From contig CAWBSM010000002.1 of the NCBI GenBank assembly GCA_963791455.1, positions 124,001 through 188,000 on the forward strand: a stretch of 64,000 nucleotides of DNA, in the 5' to 3' direction. Positions 43,609-52,801 of this stretch are shown here, piece by piece (position 1 is the stretch's first letter; each line of letters starts with the position of its first letter). Position numbers and translations under genes: made by a program. The notes under the pieces are model-generated. The model did not search any database and had not been told where the DNA came from. It was given only the letters and a program-made list of their open reading frames with translations. The DNA comes from Bog-473 sp963791455. GTDB taxonomy: Bacteria > Actinomycetota > Acidimicrobiia > Acidimicrobiales > RAAP-2.

Positions 43609-44820
43609 ATGGCTGAACATTCCGATGTAGCTCCCATCAACACGCAACAGGCCCTGCAAGGGGCAATGCTCGAGCTCTCGGCTCCACAGCCGAACTACAG
43701 GGCGCTTCTCGAAGGGAGTGGCTTCGCCGAACCGGCCGAGGGCATGGCCATGAGCTTCAATCGCACCAACACCGAATTCGTATTGCGTAATCACACGCTC
43801 TTCTCATCGCGCGTCGAGATGTCCATGGGAAACGTCCGGCCCATGATCCCCCTCAACGTCGACCCACCCAACCACTCCAAGTACCGGAAGCTGTTGGATC
43901 CGATGTTCGCCCCGCGACGGATGGAGGAGCAAGAAGCAGAGATCACCCTGCGAGCGAACGGGTTTATTGACGTGTTCATCGAACGCGGTGAGTGCAACTT
44001 TACCGAGGAGTTCGCCGAACTCTTCCCGTCTTCGATATTCCTCGCTCTCCTGGGTCTGCCCGAGGATCAGATGCGCGCATTTCTGGACATGCGGGATTAC
44101 ATCTTGCATCCCGAGAAGATCGAACCCGGGGCTGCCCTCGACGTTGAAAGGCGCCAAGCCGTGAACAAACGGGGCGGCGAGATCATCTACGACTACTTCA
44201 CCCAGCTGATCGAGCAGCGGCAGAAGGATCCTGGGGACGACATCATCAGCCGTTTCCTTGCTGCCGAGGTGGGTGGTGACAATCTGAGCAACGAGGAGAT
44301 CCTCGACATCATGTTCTTGTTCGTCATCGCGGGCCTCGACACAGTGAGTGATTCGTTGACCTGCTTCTTCGCGTTTCTTGCCCAGCACCCGGAGCACCGT
44401 CGCCAGATCGTCGAAGACCCCGGCATCATCCCCTCGGCTGTCGAGGAACTGCTGAGGTGGGAGAGCCCCGTGCCCGCAGGTGTCCCACGCGTCGCCACAG
44501 CCAACGTAGAACTCCCTGGCGGCCAGAAGGTCAGCAAGGGAACGGCGGTCGTGGTCAGCTACGGCGCCGCTGATGTCGATCCCGCCACCTTCGGTGATCC
44601 GTTCAATGTCCGCCTCGAGCGAGAGAACAATCCACACATCGCCTTTGGCGGAGGGGTGCACCGCTGTCTCGGATCGCACCTTGCTCGACGCGAGCTCCGG
44701 ATCGTGCTGCGCGAGTGGCACCGCCGTATTCCTGACTACTGGCTCAAGCCCGGCCACGAAAAGCTCGAGTACCCGCCTGGTCTCCGCCATGTGAAAGATC
44801 TCACCCTCGCCTGGACCTGA
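43609..44820 (+). CDS. Cytochrome P450
   Basis: 403 residues. ATG 43609 with AGAGGTG upstream. I-helix LFVIAGLDTVSDSLT (AGxDT instead of the more usual AGxET), ExxR in VEELLRWESPVP, heme loop IAFGGGVHRCLGSHLARREL with Cys353. The sequence and C-terminus (LKPGHEKLEYPPGLRHVKDL) resemble actinobacterial families that oxidise terpenoids or steroids. Redox partners are not nearby. It follows the broken Gfo/Idh gene divergently with about 120 bp between. Confidence 0.92.
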   Translation: MAEHSDVAPINTQQALQGAMLELSAPQPNYRALLEGSGFAEPAEGMAMSFNRTNTEFVLRNHTLFSSRVEMSMGNVRPMIPLNVDPPNHSKYRKLLDPMFAPRRMEEQEAEITLRANGFIDVFIERGECNFTEEFAELFPSSIFLALLGLPEDQMRAFLDMRDYILHPEKIEPGAALDVERRQAVNKRGGEIIYDYFTQLIEQRQKDPGDDIISRFLAAEVGGDNLSNEEILDIMFLFVIAGLDTVSDSLTCFFAFLAQHPEHRRQIVEDPGIIPSAVEELLRWESPVPAGVPRVATANVELPGGQKVSKGTAVVVSYGAADVDPATFGDPFNVRLERENNPHIAFGGGVHRCLGSHLARRELRIVLREWHRRIPDYWLKPGHEKLEYPPGLRHVKDLTLAWT

Positions 44821-44859
44821 GCTCCTGACTCGAGCGAAGGTGTGTTGCCGTCCGGCCTG

Positions 44860-45447
44860 TCACCACGGGCCGGTTGGATCACGGAGCTGTCGACTCGCCA
44901 GGGATCCCGGATCCGGCCATGCATAACGAAGTTTCGCGGGCTGACCGTTGAGGCGTGTTGGGTCGCCACCAGGTGGCCCAACCAATTCACGTTCCCCACA
45001 CACGCCTCCCATCGCTGCGTAGAACGATTGCGCAGGCCCGTTCTGCTCCAGAACCCACAGAAACATCCCGGAGGACGGTCTGCGTGCGACGACGACGCGA
45101 GCTGCTTCTCCGAGTAGGGATCTGCCGATCCCCTGTCGCTTGAGGCCCACGGTCACATGCAGGTTGTCTATGAGGGCTCCCCAAACCGGATCGGCATCGA
45201 GGACCACGTGAGCGAATCCCACGAGCAGACCTCCTTTCTCGGCCACGATGGTGCACTCCGCCTCCCGAAGCTCTGCCAACCGACCAGTCCAGACCTCCAA
45301 GCGTTCAGCGACGATGTCGCCGTCGAGGTACGCATCTGAATACGCACCTCGATAGTGACGACGCCAACTGTCGGCATGGAGAGCGGCCACGCTGGACGAG
45401 TCGGCGGCAAGGCCAACTCGATAGAACACTCGGGGTTCGCCTGCCAT
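44860..45447 (-). CDS. GNAT-family N-acetyltransferase
   Basis: 195 residues from the ATG at 45447, with GAGGAA 6 nt upstream; an ATG at 45459 is in frame. Motifs: VGLAADSSSVAALHADSWRRHYRG at the start; LIDNLHVTVGLKRQGIGRSLLGEAARV (acetyl-CoA pyrophosphate loop QGIG-R) and FLWVLEQNGPAQSFYAAMGG. Substrate unknown. Confidence 0.85.
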   Translation of the reverse strand: MAGEPRVFYRVGLAADSSSVAALHADSWRRHYRGAYSDAYLDGDIVAERLEVWTGRLAELREAECTIVAEKGGLLVGFAHVVLDADPVWGALIDNLHVTVGLKRQGIGRSLLGEAARVVVARRPSSGMFLWVLEQNGPAQSFYAAMGGVCGERELVGPPGGDPTRLNGQPAKLRYAWPDPGSLASRQLRDPTGPW

Positions 45448-45598
45448 GCAATTCCTCATCGATCCTGGCGTTGGCACCGCGCGCAAAGGGCCGGGTGTCG
45501 GACCGTCAAAGGGCCAGGTCCCTCGGGTCACTCTGGATGAGCATCACAAATGTACAGTGGTCGGACGCTTCGCGTGATGACCAGCGGGTAGTGCAATC

Positions 45599-46135
45599 TC
45601 AGGCTGTTCCTGGCAAGAGAGTCACGCTGAGCGGACGAGGCACTGCCGTCAGGTGCGCAAGCCCCTCAATTTCTACCTGAGTGGAGTACTTCCCGGCGGG
45701 AAGCGGCGGCGAGACTCCAGTGGCCAAACAGGGGAGTATCCAGCGGGGAAGAACCTGATGGGTGTTCGTCGTGCAGCTTGGATACCTCGTTGACACCGTG
45801 ACATCAAAGCGATTGACGCCCGCGTCGAGATGGATGGAGGGGGTGCATTCGACCTCGGCGAAAGCGGCCTCAAACGGGAGGTTGCTGCTCGTCAATCCGA
45901 CAGCCAGCCATCCGTTGACGGGGCACTGCTCGACCGTGATCCGTCGTTGGGTGGTGTTGACGAGGTAGACCGTAGCCCCGACCGACTGTCCTGGGACGAC
46001 TCGGTCGTGAGCGAGGGTCAAGCGGACCGCGACCGGAGCCCGTTCGGTCGCCCCAGCCGCTTCGTCAAGTCCGGCAATCGCGAGGATCGCGCTGCAAGCG
46101 GCCAGGATCCGGGTCAATCTCTCGACCACAACCAA
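45599..46135 (-). CDS. Secreted beta-sandwich protein, uncharacterised
   Basis: 178 residues. N-terminal hydrophobic stretch (LTRILAACSAILAIAGLDEAAG, about residues 7-28) looks like a signal peptide with cleavage near 28-30. The mature part alternates in beta-strand style: VAVRLTLAHDRVVPGQSVGATVYLVN, then two Cys (VEQCPVNG, VECTPS) and two more (YPSCTTN, ILPCLATG), possibly two disulfides. PLPAGKYSTQVEIEG and VPRPLSVTLLPG end it. It resembles Ig-like or BsuPI-type folds in style only. No function assigned. Confidence 0.55.
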   Translation of the reverse strand: MVVVERLTRILAACSAILAIAGLDEAAGATERAPVAVRLTLAHDRVVPGQSVGATVYLVNTTQRRITVEQCPVNGWLAVGLTSSNLPFEAAFAEVECTPSIHLDAGVNRFDVTVSTRYPSCTTNTHQVLPRWILPCLATGVSPPLPAGKYSTQVEIEGLAHLTAVPRPLSVTLLPGTA

Positions 46136-46244
46136 CTATGACCCCTCGTCATGCGTGCGGGTTCGCCAAGGCCCGCTCGAGACGGACGGCCCCGGCCGCT
46201 CGTTCATCTCGGTCGCCGGCAACGCTTGCCCTACATTGAGGACG

Positions 46245-47053
46245 GTGAACGAAGAGAGGGACGATGTTCTCCTCCACTACGAGTCCGTCGAGGAGGAGAA
46301 CCGACTTCTTGTGTGAAGAGGCCAAATCGAATTTGATCGCACCCAGGAAGTGCTTCGACGTCATCTACCCGCATGTCCCGCGCGGGTCCTCGACGTCGGT
46401 GGTGCGACGCGAATTCACTCACAGTGGTTGGCTGAGGCTGGTTACAAGGTCACTCTCATCGACTTATCTCCCCGACACGTCGAACGTGCGCGATCGTCAC
46501 TGGGCCATCTCGGAGTTGGGGTTGAACGAGCGGATGCCCGCTCGATTCCCGCCGAGCCCGCCAGTTTCGATGCCGTGCTCTTGTTGGGACCCCTGTATCA
46601 TCTCCAAAATCGGACTGATCGCCTGAAGGTGTGGCAGAAGCTCGACGGGTCGTGCGACCAGGAGGCATCGTTGTCGGTGCCGCCATCAGTCGATTTGCTT
46701 CCCTCTTTGACGGAATCAGCAAGGGATATTAGTTCGACCCCGAGTTTCGAGACATCGTCTACCGGGACCTCGCCACAGGAAAGCACGACAACCCGGATCG
46801 CCAACAGGGATGGTTCACGACGGCGTACTTCCATCATCCACACGAGATGCGCACGGAAGCCGAGGCAGCCGGTCTCACCGTGCACGAGCTGGTGGGCTTA
46901 GAGGGGCTGTCTGGATGGCTGCCCTTCTCCCAAGAGCGCTGGGATTCTCCCGCTGACCGAGAGACCATTCTCGACGTGGCCCGATTGGTCGAGAACGAGA
47001 CGAGCCTCGCCGGATTAAGTGGACACCTGCTTTTGATTTGCGAAGCTCCATAG
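46245..47053 (+). pseudogene. Class I SAM methyltransferase, frameshifted and interrupted by TAG
   Basis: A GTG at 46245 opens NEERDDVLLHYESVEEENRLLV and then meets TGA. The next frame carries QIEFDRTQEVLRRHLPACPARVLDVGGATRIHSQWLAEAGY (SAM-binding motif I), VTLIDLSPRHVERARSSL and VLLLGPLYHL. Near 46,650 the frame shifts again to VRPGGIVVGAAISRFASLFDGISKGY, where a TAG replaces the next codon, and the same frame goes on with FDPEFRDIVYRDLATGKHDN to ...LVENETSLAGLSGHLLLICEAP. Two shifts and a stop mean a real pseudogene of a roughly 265-residue methyltransferase. Confidence 0.8.
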
Positions 47054-47161
47054 CGACCCAGACACCTTGGCGGGTTCAGCTGCAACCGCAGGTGCACCAG
47101 TCGGCGGTTGGGCCGGGCTGGCCGGTGGAGCATCACCTGACCACCTCTGCTTAAACGGCGA

Positions 47162-47193
47162 ACAGGGGAGCGGGTCACCACCCGCTCCCCTGT
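47162..47193. terminator. Strong hairpin between convergent genes
   Basis: Perfect 14-bp stem (ACAGGGGAGCGGGT with ACCCGCTCCCCTGT) and 4-nt loop CACC at 47176-47179. It lies between the plus-strand methyltransferase remnant and the minus-strand secreted protein. No U-tract follows, so it fits the U-less type of actinobacterial terminator, and may work for both directions. Confidence 0.65.
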
Positions 47194-47267
47194 CCAGTTC
47201 ACCCGCTGCCCCGACCACGTCTCCGGAGACTCACGTGGAGAGGGTCAGCGCATCAGCCTTCTCTTCC

Positions 47268-48995
47268 TCAGCTACAAGGAGTGTCAGCGATCGCGGCTGG
47301 GAAATGGGTAGTGCAGCTGCCGCTGTACGGCGACGAACCCTTCCCGTTGATGAGGTACGCAGTGCCGGTCGTCGTGGAGACGCCACTCCCCAGATTCTCG
47401 ATGCCGCGCACGCCGGCAGTGCCAGGGGTGCCGACGCCCGTCGCGATCTTCTGCTGCGCCAGCGTCGAGCCATTGAATTGGAACGACGAGCCGATGCCCA
47501 GCGCCGGGGTCCCGCATAGCGCGAGACCGGTCGGAACGAACGGCAGGATGATGTCGGTGTGCGCAGCGGTGTCCAGCTCACCCGTTGTGTTGGCAGCCTC
47601 ATTGACGACGTAGCCGGCGAAAGAAATGACTGACGTCGGGTAGAGGATCTCCCCGATGGTGTCGGTCGGGAGATCGGTGGGCGCGAGGGCCAGCGTGTTG
47701 GCCTGGTAGTCGCCCGGGTTGTACCAACCACCCTCGATCGTCTCGCCCTCGGGCTCGGCGGCGGCACAGGGCTGCACGCCTTTCACAAGCGCCGGGTTCA
47801 GGGTCAACGTCGTCCCGATGGTGGATACCGCGTCATTGTTGACCGGTGCGGTTGCTGACGGCAGCCCGATCACTTCGGTGGCACCTGGCGTCTCGGTCAG
47901 GCTCACGCCCGTGCCCGTCGCGGTGGCCTTTGCCGAAATCGTGACGGTCGTCGAGTTGGTCACCGTCTTGATGTAACTACCGGCCGGAATGCCGGTCCCG
48001 CTGATGCCCTTGTCCGTGTCACAGGCAGCGCTGAAGCCGGCCGTAGCCGAAGTGACCGTCGTGGAGCCACTGGTCGTCACGCCGTTGGTGACCGCGAAGG
48101 GCCGGGTGACCGTGGCCGCTTGTGACAGCACCACCTTGGACGAACTGGTCACCGAGGTGATGTAGGTCCCCGCTGGGATCCCGCACCCGGTCACCGGAAG
48201 CTGGAGGTCGGAGGCCTGGAAGCGGGCGCTTGCCGACGACAGCGTGGTACTGCCAGAGGTGATGCTTGCGTCCGTCACCTCACGGGTCGACGAGACCTGC
48301 TCGTTGGCGCCGATGGTCAAACTCTGTGCCGTTCCGGTCGCCGTCGCCGCGGTGGCGAGCACCGCTGTGGTGGCGTTGGTCACCGAGGCGATCTTGTCGT
48401 ACAGGGGAAGGTTGGTCCCCGTCACGATCCGACCCACATCGGCGGAGGTGAAGTGGGCAGTCGCCGAGGTGATGGTGGTGCTGCTCTTCGTCGTCACACC
48501 ATCGGTCACGGAACGCGTGGTGGAGTTGTTGATGGTCAGCGTGACGCCCGTCTTGGAACCGGTTGCGTTGTGGTTCAAGGTGATGGAGGTGGCGCTGTTC
48601 ACAGCGATGATGAACGAATCGGGCGAGATGTCCGTGCCCGAGACGGTGTCGTTGATGTCGCTCGCCGCTTTGAAGTGCCCGGAGGTGACCGTGACCGTCG
48701 GGCTCCCCGAGGTCGTCGTGCCGCCGGTGGCCTGCCACGCGGCTCCGTCGTGCCAGACGGCCTGTGGGAAGTCCTCGACGGTCTCGTTCGACGACGAGCC
48801 CGTGTTCGTGAATGTGCAGTTCACCTGGAGCTGGCTCTGACCCCCCGGTGCGTTCGGGTACTGCCCGAAACTGCACGCGTTGGTTACCGCAGCCCCAGCG
48901 GGACCGGACACCACACCGAGCGCCGTCACTGGTACCGCGAGGGCCATCACCGCACCCGATACGAGTAGCGCCAGCCTCGAACCACCCATTCTCAT
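47268..48995 (-). CDS. Secreted protein with tandem Thr/Ser-rich beta repeats
   Basis: 575 residues. GGGGAGGT ends 1-2 nt before ATG 48995. A signal peptide ends near residue 36 (VSGPAGAA). Residues about 37-80 have two Cys (NACSFGQYP, VNCTFTN). Then four repeats of about 60-70 residues follow with the core TTSGSTTVTSATAGFSAAD, GISGTGIPAGTYITSVTNSTTVTLS. The last 180 residues are unique, with four or five Cys, and read PAGGIGSS-type loops such as GTPALGIGSSFQFNGS. No enzyme motif is seen. It could be a surface or sheath protein. The repeats resemble phage- and archaeal-type structural beta repeats in style only. Confidence 0.7.
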   Translation of the reverse strand: MRMGGSRLALLVSGAVMALAVPVTALGVVSGPAGAAVTNACSFGQYPNAPGGQSQLQVNCTFTNTGSSSNETVEDFPQAVWHDGAAWQATGGTTTSGSPTVTVTSGHFKAASDINDTVSGTDISPDSFIIAVNSATSITLNHNATGSKTGVTLTINNSTTRSVTDGVTTKSSTTITSATAHFTSADVGRIVTGTNLPLYDKIASVTNATTAVLATAATATGTAQSLTIGANEQVSSTREVTDASITSGSTTLSSASARFQASDLQLPVTGCGIPAGTYITSVTSSSKVVLSQAATVTRPFAVTNGVTTSGSTTVTSATAGFSAACDTDKGISGTGIPAGSYIKTVTNSTTVTISAKATATGTGVSLTETPGATEVIGLPSATAPVNNDAVSTIGTTLTLNPALVKGVQPCAAAEPEGETIEGGWYNPGDYQANTLALAPTDLPTDTIGEILYPTSVISFAGYVVNEAANTTGELDTAAHTDIILPFVPTGLALCGTPALGIGSSFQFNGSTLAQQKIATGVGTPGTAGVRGIENLGSGVSTTTGTAYLINGKGSSPYSGSCTTHFPAAIADTPCS

Positions 48996-49302
48996 GACCT
49001 CCCCTGTCCTCCCCCTCCCCTAAGTTGGTGGCTCCGACACGAACCGTGTCCAGCAACCCAACGCTGCGGGATTCCGGCCGCCATCAAGGACGTGGGGAAG
49101 AGCAGCGCGAACCACCGGCAGGCCGGTCGGCGTACACCGCCGCAGGCTCTACCCCAAAACGCCGACTCCGAAACGCCGCCGTTGCACGACCCCGCCGCTA
49201 GGGACTTTCCCATCGTCTACGGCTCGGTGTGGTCAGGGTTTGCCGCCGGAATATCGTCAGAGCTCCCGGTGGGGGTTTGCTGGCCCAAAACCGTCTCTTA
49301 CC

Positions 49303-49351
49303 TGGTGGGCCGTAGAGAACTCGAACCTCTGACCCCTTGCACGTCATGCAA
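49303..49351 (-). repeat. Free-standing 3' fragment of tRNA-Val (putative att site)
   Basis: 49 bp identical at 47 positions to 53901-53949, the 3' part of the intact tRNA-Val(GAC) gene, from anticodon loop to CCA. Differences are only at 49318 and 49341. The 5' half of the tRNA is absent, and no trace of it follows. Same orientation as the intact gene, so a direct repeat 4.6 kb apart. Typical of the far end left by tRNA-targeted integration. Confidence 0.8.
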
Positions 49352-49771
49352 ATCAGAAGGGTCCAAAGCGGTTCGAGCGCATGTGCGTCCACCGGTAGGG
49401 CCTCTATCTCGTCATTGGTCAGCTCCCGAAACCTCTTCGCCTAGAGAGTCCTTGGAGCCCCAAGGCTCATTTCAGCCTTACAACGAAGCGCTGGAATTGC
49501 CAGGTGGGCAATCATTTAATCGAGATCGTTCAGGTGAAGGAACGATGGTGGTTAGGTTCCCAACGCCCTTCCTTCACGGTTCTCGTTGACGGCGAGGTCG
49601 CCGCTAAGTGGGATGCCTCTGGACCTTCCGAGTGAGGACGTCGAAATACCCCCGTGCCGCGTCCGGTTGCTCAGAGCGGAAAGTCCATCGATCCGTCCCC
49701 GATCACCGGATCAATGTCACGATGACGGGGTGAGTGATTCGAGCTCAGAGCTGGTCCCAGAGGGTTTTGAA

Positions 49772-50275
49772 ATGAAGCTCGAAACCAGTCGCCTACTGCT
49801 CAGACCATGGCGGGTATCCGAGGCTGTAGTCCTGTATGAGCTGTGGTCCGAACGTGATCCACGGGCGCCGCCGCACCGCCGAATCGACGCGGACGGACAC
49901 CCCACCGTTGCAGATCTTGAAGATTGGATCCGTGCTAACCAGCAATCGTCGATCGGGTTGCTGGCGGTCGAGCGGAAGACCGATCGTGAGGTTATCGGCT
50001 ACTGCGGGCTGATCGACAGCGAACGAGGAGCGCGTGGGGAACCGGAATTGGCTTTCGAGCTGCTGCGTAGGGTCTGGCGTCAGGGATACGGGACCGAGGC
50101 GTCGTTGGCGGTTCTGGACTGGGCGAGATCCTCTGGATACGAACGTCTGTGGGCCACGGTCTGGGAGTGGAACACCGCCTCTCAGCGTGTGCTGGCCAAG
50201 GTCGGGTTCACCATAGTGCGGAAGGAACTGGACCCGATCTACGGGAACAACCTGTTCACGACGAGACGACTCTGA
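49772..50275 (+). CDS. GNAT-family N-acetyltransferase (RimJ/RimL-like)
   Basis: 167 residues from ATG 49772, with GAGGG 8 nt upstream; a GTG at 49730 would add 14 residues. Begins KLETSRLLLRPWRVSEAVVLYEL, a RimJ/RimL style start, then GYCGLIDSERGARGEPELAFELLRRVWRQGYGTEAS (acetyl-CoA site) and NTASQRVLAKVGFTIVRKE. Possible targets are protein N-termini or small amines. Intact, unlike much of the island. Confidence 0.85.
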   Translation: MKLETSRLLLRPWRVSEAVVLYELWSERDPRAPPHRRIDADGHPTVADLEDWIRANQQSSIGLLAVERKTDREVIGYCGLIDSERGARGEPELAFELLRRVWRQGYGTEASLAVLDWARSSGYERLWATVWEWNTASQRVLAKVGFTIVRKELDPIYGNNLFTTRRL

Positions 50276-50433
50276 CGCCCTGCCCCCGGACGCCGGCCTG
50301 GTGACGCATATCCCACGCTCCTGAACAGCACTAGGGCCCGTGCCGGGGCGATGTTGGAGAGTCAGAATGGGTCTGTGGCTGAGGCGCGTGATCTGCTGGT
50401 TCTCTGCTTCGCGGTGGTGAGTCACTCGTGTCG

Positions 50434-51126
50434 ATGAGCAAGCCTTGGCTGGCCGTCACCGTTCACGACCGAGCAGGCCGGATTCTGCCGGGAGTGGAAA
50501 GGACCGTCGAACGCCTGTCCGGTCTGTTCGCGGGAGTGGCGGTCGCAGCGACCGATCGCAGTGACGAGCGCATTCTCGCGGCCTTGGCCGACCGGCTCCA
50601 TGTGATCTCCTCGAGACACGCACCGGGGGATGACATGGTCGGAAGGGCCCGGCGCGAGTCTCTACGGCTGGCCCTGGATACAGGGGCGGAGTCCGTTTTC
50701 TATCTGACGTTGATCACCGCTTGCGCTGGGTCGAAGCGGACCAAGAGGAGCTGAAATCCTGCCTGGTAACAGCTCCTGAAGCGGATCTGCTGGTGGGAGA
50801 CCGAGAGGCTCGTAAACCGTGTCTACACGCTGATGACCGGCCGGGACTGGGACCTCATGTTCGCCATCCGTCGCCTGAAGGCGACTGCGGGAAGGGCCAT
50901 CGTCGAGCAATGCCAAGAAGCCACGATGGCCAATGACGTGGTCTGGCCGGTCCTTGCCGAGAACCTTGGCTTCACGCTCGGCTACTTCGCGGCCGACGGC
51001 CTGAGTTATCTCACAACCGGCGACTTCGACCAAGACGGAGACAGGCGCGACGGAGATCCTCGGCTGTGGATTGACCGCATCGAGCTCGCAGCCAGCCACG
51101 CCCGCGCCGTTCTCCCCTACCTCTGA
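50434..51126 (+). pseudogene. Decayed glycosyltransferase-like gene
   Basis: Frame one starts SKPWLAVTVHDRAGRILPGVERTV, has HAPGDDMVGRARRESLRLALDTG and ends its sense at ESVFY near 50,703. A second frame holds DVDHRLRWVEADQEELKSCLVTAPEADLLVG, with a DxD-like DVDH as in glycosyltransferase family A folds. A third frame holds ETERLVNRVYTLMTGRDWDLMFAIRRL to ...RIELAASHARAVLPYL and the stop at 51126. About 25-30 residues are missing between the second and third parts. I know this arrangement from hypothetical actinobacterial and cyanobacterial proteins, without a proven substrate. Confidence 0.65.
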
Positions 51127-51439
51127 CCCCGCACAGCACAGGTGCCCCAGTCCACACCGGTTCGGGTTCATGGGTTCAGCAGTCCCAACCCCTTGTTGCA
51201 GACCATCCCGGCCTAGGAAACTTGGCGTGGGGCACGCGGAACATCCGCATCGCTCTCCTGCTCCACCCCCAACCAATGCACGACCCGGTCCGGGAGCCGC
51301 CTGCCAGGGTGGCCGATGGTGGGCGTGCCCAGATCACCTCGAGGGGCCCATGGGGTTACGGGAGTTCAGTTCTGGTCATGCTCTAGGTGTTCTGCCCATG
51401 GACCTTGTTGACGCGGAGAATCCCCAAATGAAGTGAGCC
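51127..51439 (+). other. No gene recognised, 313 bp
   Basis: Short frames only, none with a family match or ribosome binding site. Base composition slightly less GC-rich than the flanks. No hairpin of note. Confidence 0.4.
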
Positions 51440-51600
51440 CCCAAGGCAGTGTGGAGCGGTCTACACACCCACGCTGACCAAGGAGGCTCACCGTGCACCG
51501 TAACGCTCCGCTCACCCCTGAGGGTCGACTTCGCCTGCGCCGTCTGATCGATGACGGCTGGACCGTGGCCTCTGCGGCCGAGAGCCACTCCGTGGGCGAA
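51440..51600 (+). mobile_element. IS481-family insertion sequence stub
   Basis: A GTG at 51493, with AAGGAGG 6 nt upstream, opens HRNAPLTPEGRLRLRRLID then DGWTVASAAES, the usual N-terminus of IS481 transposases (HTH part). After about 31 residues the match stops and random sequence follows to a TAG at 51705. The DDE catalytic domain is missing. Just upstream, AGTGTGGAGCGGTCTACACA at about 51450-51469 resembles the terminal inverted repeat beginning with TGT on the other strand. So a left end with about 100 bp of transposase remains. Confidence 0.7.
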
Positions 51601-51796
51601 GCCGCGGCGGGACACCCTTCGTACGAAAGTCACTCGACAAGGTCGAAGGCAGGCACTACGAGAGCGACCCCACCGGGACTCCTCAACGCTAGGAAATCGC
51701 CCTAGCGCTCGGAGCTAAGTCTCAAGCAGGGACATCTGGGCGTGTACATAACCAGTGCAACTCAACTTTGGGGAATCGTGTGCGGCCGGTGAGGCT

Positions 51797-52009
51797 CTAC
51801 TTGCGCTTCGACTTCCCTATGCTGGGAAATCGCCTTTTCACCGCTGCCTTCACCTTCTTTTGCTCGGCTGAAGTGCCATGCTGCGCAACTCTCGCCAGCG
51901 CGTTTCGGGCATGAGCCTTGTCCGGAATGGGATATTTGCGCTTACCCGGAAGAGCGAACTCCTTTTTGCTGAGCTTCTTCCGCTGCTTCGTGCTGAGGTC
52001 TTTGGCCAT
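51797..52009 (-). CDS. Small Lys-rich protein (DUF6582-like, phage-associated type)
   Basis: 70 residues: AKDLSTKQRKKLSKKEFALPGKRK, then YPIPDKAHARNALARVAQHGTSAEQKKVKAAVKRRFPSIGKS. Strongly basic. It is close to a widespread small protein found in phages and their hosts, with no certain function that I know of; nucleic-acid binding is a guess from charge. Its AT-richer codons differ from neighbours, in keeping with transfer. No good ribosome binding site. Confidence 0.78.
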   Translation of the reverse strand: MAKDLSTKQRKKLSKKEFALPGKRKYPIPDKAHARNALARVAQHGTSAEQKKVKAAVKRRFPSIGKSKRK

Positions 52010-52350
52010 AATCCACGACTACCCACCGACACGACCCGTGAATCCATCGGATGACTGGGGCAGTGACTCCCTCATGTTTTGGCTGGGAAAAGCCGGAAAC
52101 CGTCTAGGTGTGCCGCTTCCGTCCGAAGCTGTTCTAAGTCACTTGCCCCCCGAACATCGGTTTGGAGAAAGGCGTCCGGCAGACGACTCGACGGCGATCG
52201 TGCGGGGCGCCTCACTCAGCGAGCACCCGGAGATACCACCGCAGCCAGGGTATCGATGAAACGGCCGCACTCGTCGATCAGCACGTGGAACGTATGCGAT
52301 TGGATGGCTCGCGGACGGGTATAGCCCTGTTGACGAGGTAAGGAGGAAAC
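52010..52350 (+). other. Intergenic, 341 bp, no gene seen
   Basis: Separates the divergent basic protein and PRC-barrel gene, so it should hold promoters for both. GGCTCGCGGACGGGTATAG near 52,307-52,325 could include a weak -10 (TATAGC). A ribosome binding site (AAGGAGGAAAC) ends just before 52351. Nothing else is recognisable. Confidence 0.4.
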
Positions 52351-52737
52351 ATGGTTGATATCTGGACTTATCGCATTGAAGTATTCCCAATTGACTCGTC
52401 TGCTCAAAGGCCGGACATGACAGGCTTTGACGTTGTAACACGTGATGGTCACAAGATCGGCAAGATTGACGAAGCCACCAATGACGTCGGCAGTTCGTTC
52501 ATGGTCGTCGACACCGGGTTTTGGATCTTCGGCAAGAAGCGCATGATTCCTGCCGGAACCATTGTGTCCATCGATGTGGACAAGCGCGAAGTCACGGTCG
52601 ACATTGACCGAGAGGACGTCAAGGAAGCCCCTGACTACGATCAGGTGCGTCGTGGCGACAAGGAGTATCGAGGTGAGGTCGGTAACTACTACGAGAAGTT
52701 CCAGGCGCCAGCGGGAGACCGCACGCAGCACCGATAG
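52351..52737 (+). CDS. PRC-barrel domain protein
   Basis: 128 residues, very good ribosome binding site AAGGAGGAAAC before ATG. The PRC-barrel pattern covers residues 22-90: MTGFDVVTRDGHKIGKIDEATND, SSFMVVDTGFWIFGKKRMIPAGTI and IDVDKREVTVDIDREDVKEAPDYD. Such proteins occur in stress-related loci of actinobacteria, sometimes tied to dormancy or RNA maturation (RimM-type). The exact role is unknown. Transcription likely ends at the hairpin 52770-52801. Confidence 0.83.
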   Translation: MVDIWTYRIEVFPIDSSAQRPDMTGFDVVTRDGHKIGKIDEATNDVGSSFMVVDTGFWIFGKKRMIPAGTIVSIDVDKREVTVDIDREDVKEAPDYDQVRRGDKEYRGEVGNYYEKFQAPAGDRTQHR

Positions 52738-52768
52738 ACCCCGATTTAACCGATAGACCCCGATTTAA
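52731..52768 (+). repeat. 19-bp direct repeat, two copies, across the PRC stop codon
   Basis: CCGATAGACCCCGATTTAA occurs at 52731-52749 and again at 52750-52768 without a gap. The first copy includes the TAG stop of the PRC gene. Probably slippage or a small duplication just before the terminator. Confidence 0.85.
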
Positions 52769-52769
52769 C

Positions 52770-52801
52770 CGACTCGACCCCGCTTTGGCGGGGTCGAGTC
52801 G
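52770..52801 (+). terminator. Terminator hairpin after the PRC-barrel gene
   Basis: Perfect 14-bp stem CGACTCGACCCCGC / GCGGGGTCGAGTCG with loop TTTG at 52784-52787. No U-tract follows on the plus strand. Position 33 bp after the stop fits transcription termination. Confidence 0.75.

Noticed and set aside
48280..49056. 258-codon minus-strand frame with many Arg, His and Gly
   Set aside because: It is an out-of-frame shadow of the secreted repeat protein, which has a signal peptide and ribosome binding site in its own frame.
52216..52731. 171-codon minus-strand frame opposite the PRC-barrel gene
   Set aside because: The plus strand has a near-perfect ribosome binding site and a known domain; the minus frame has neither.
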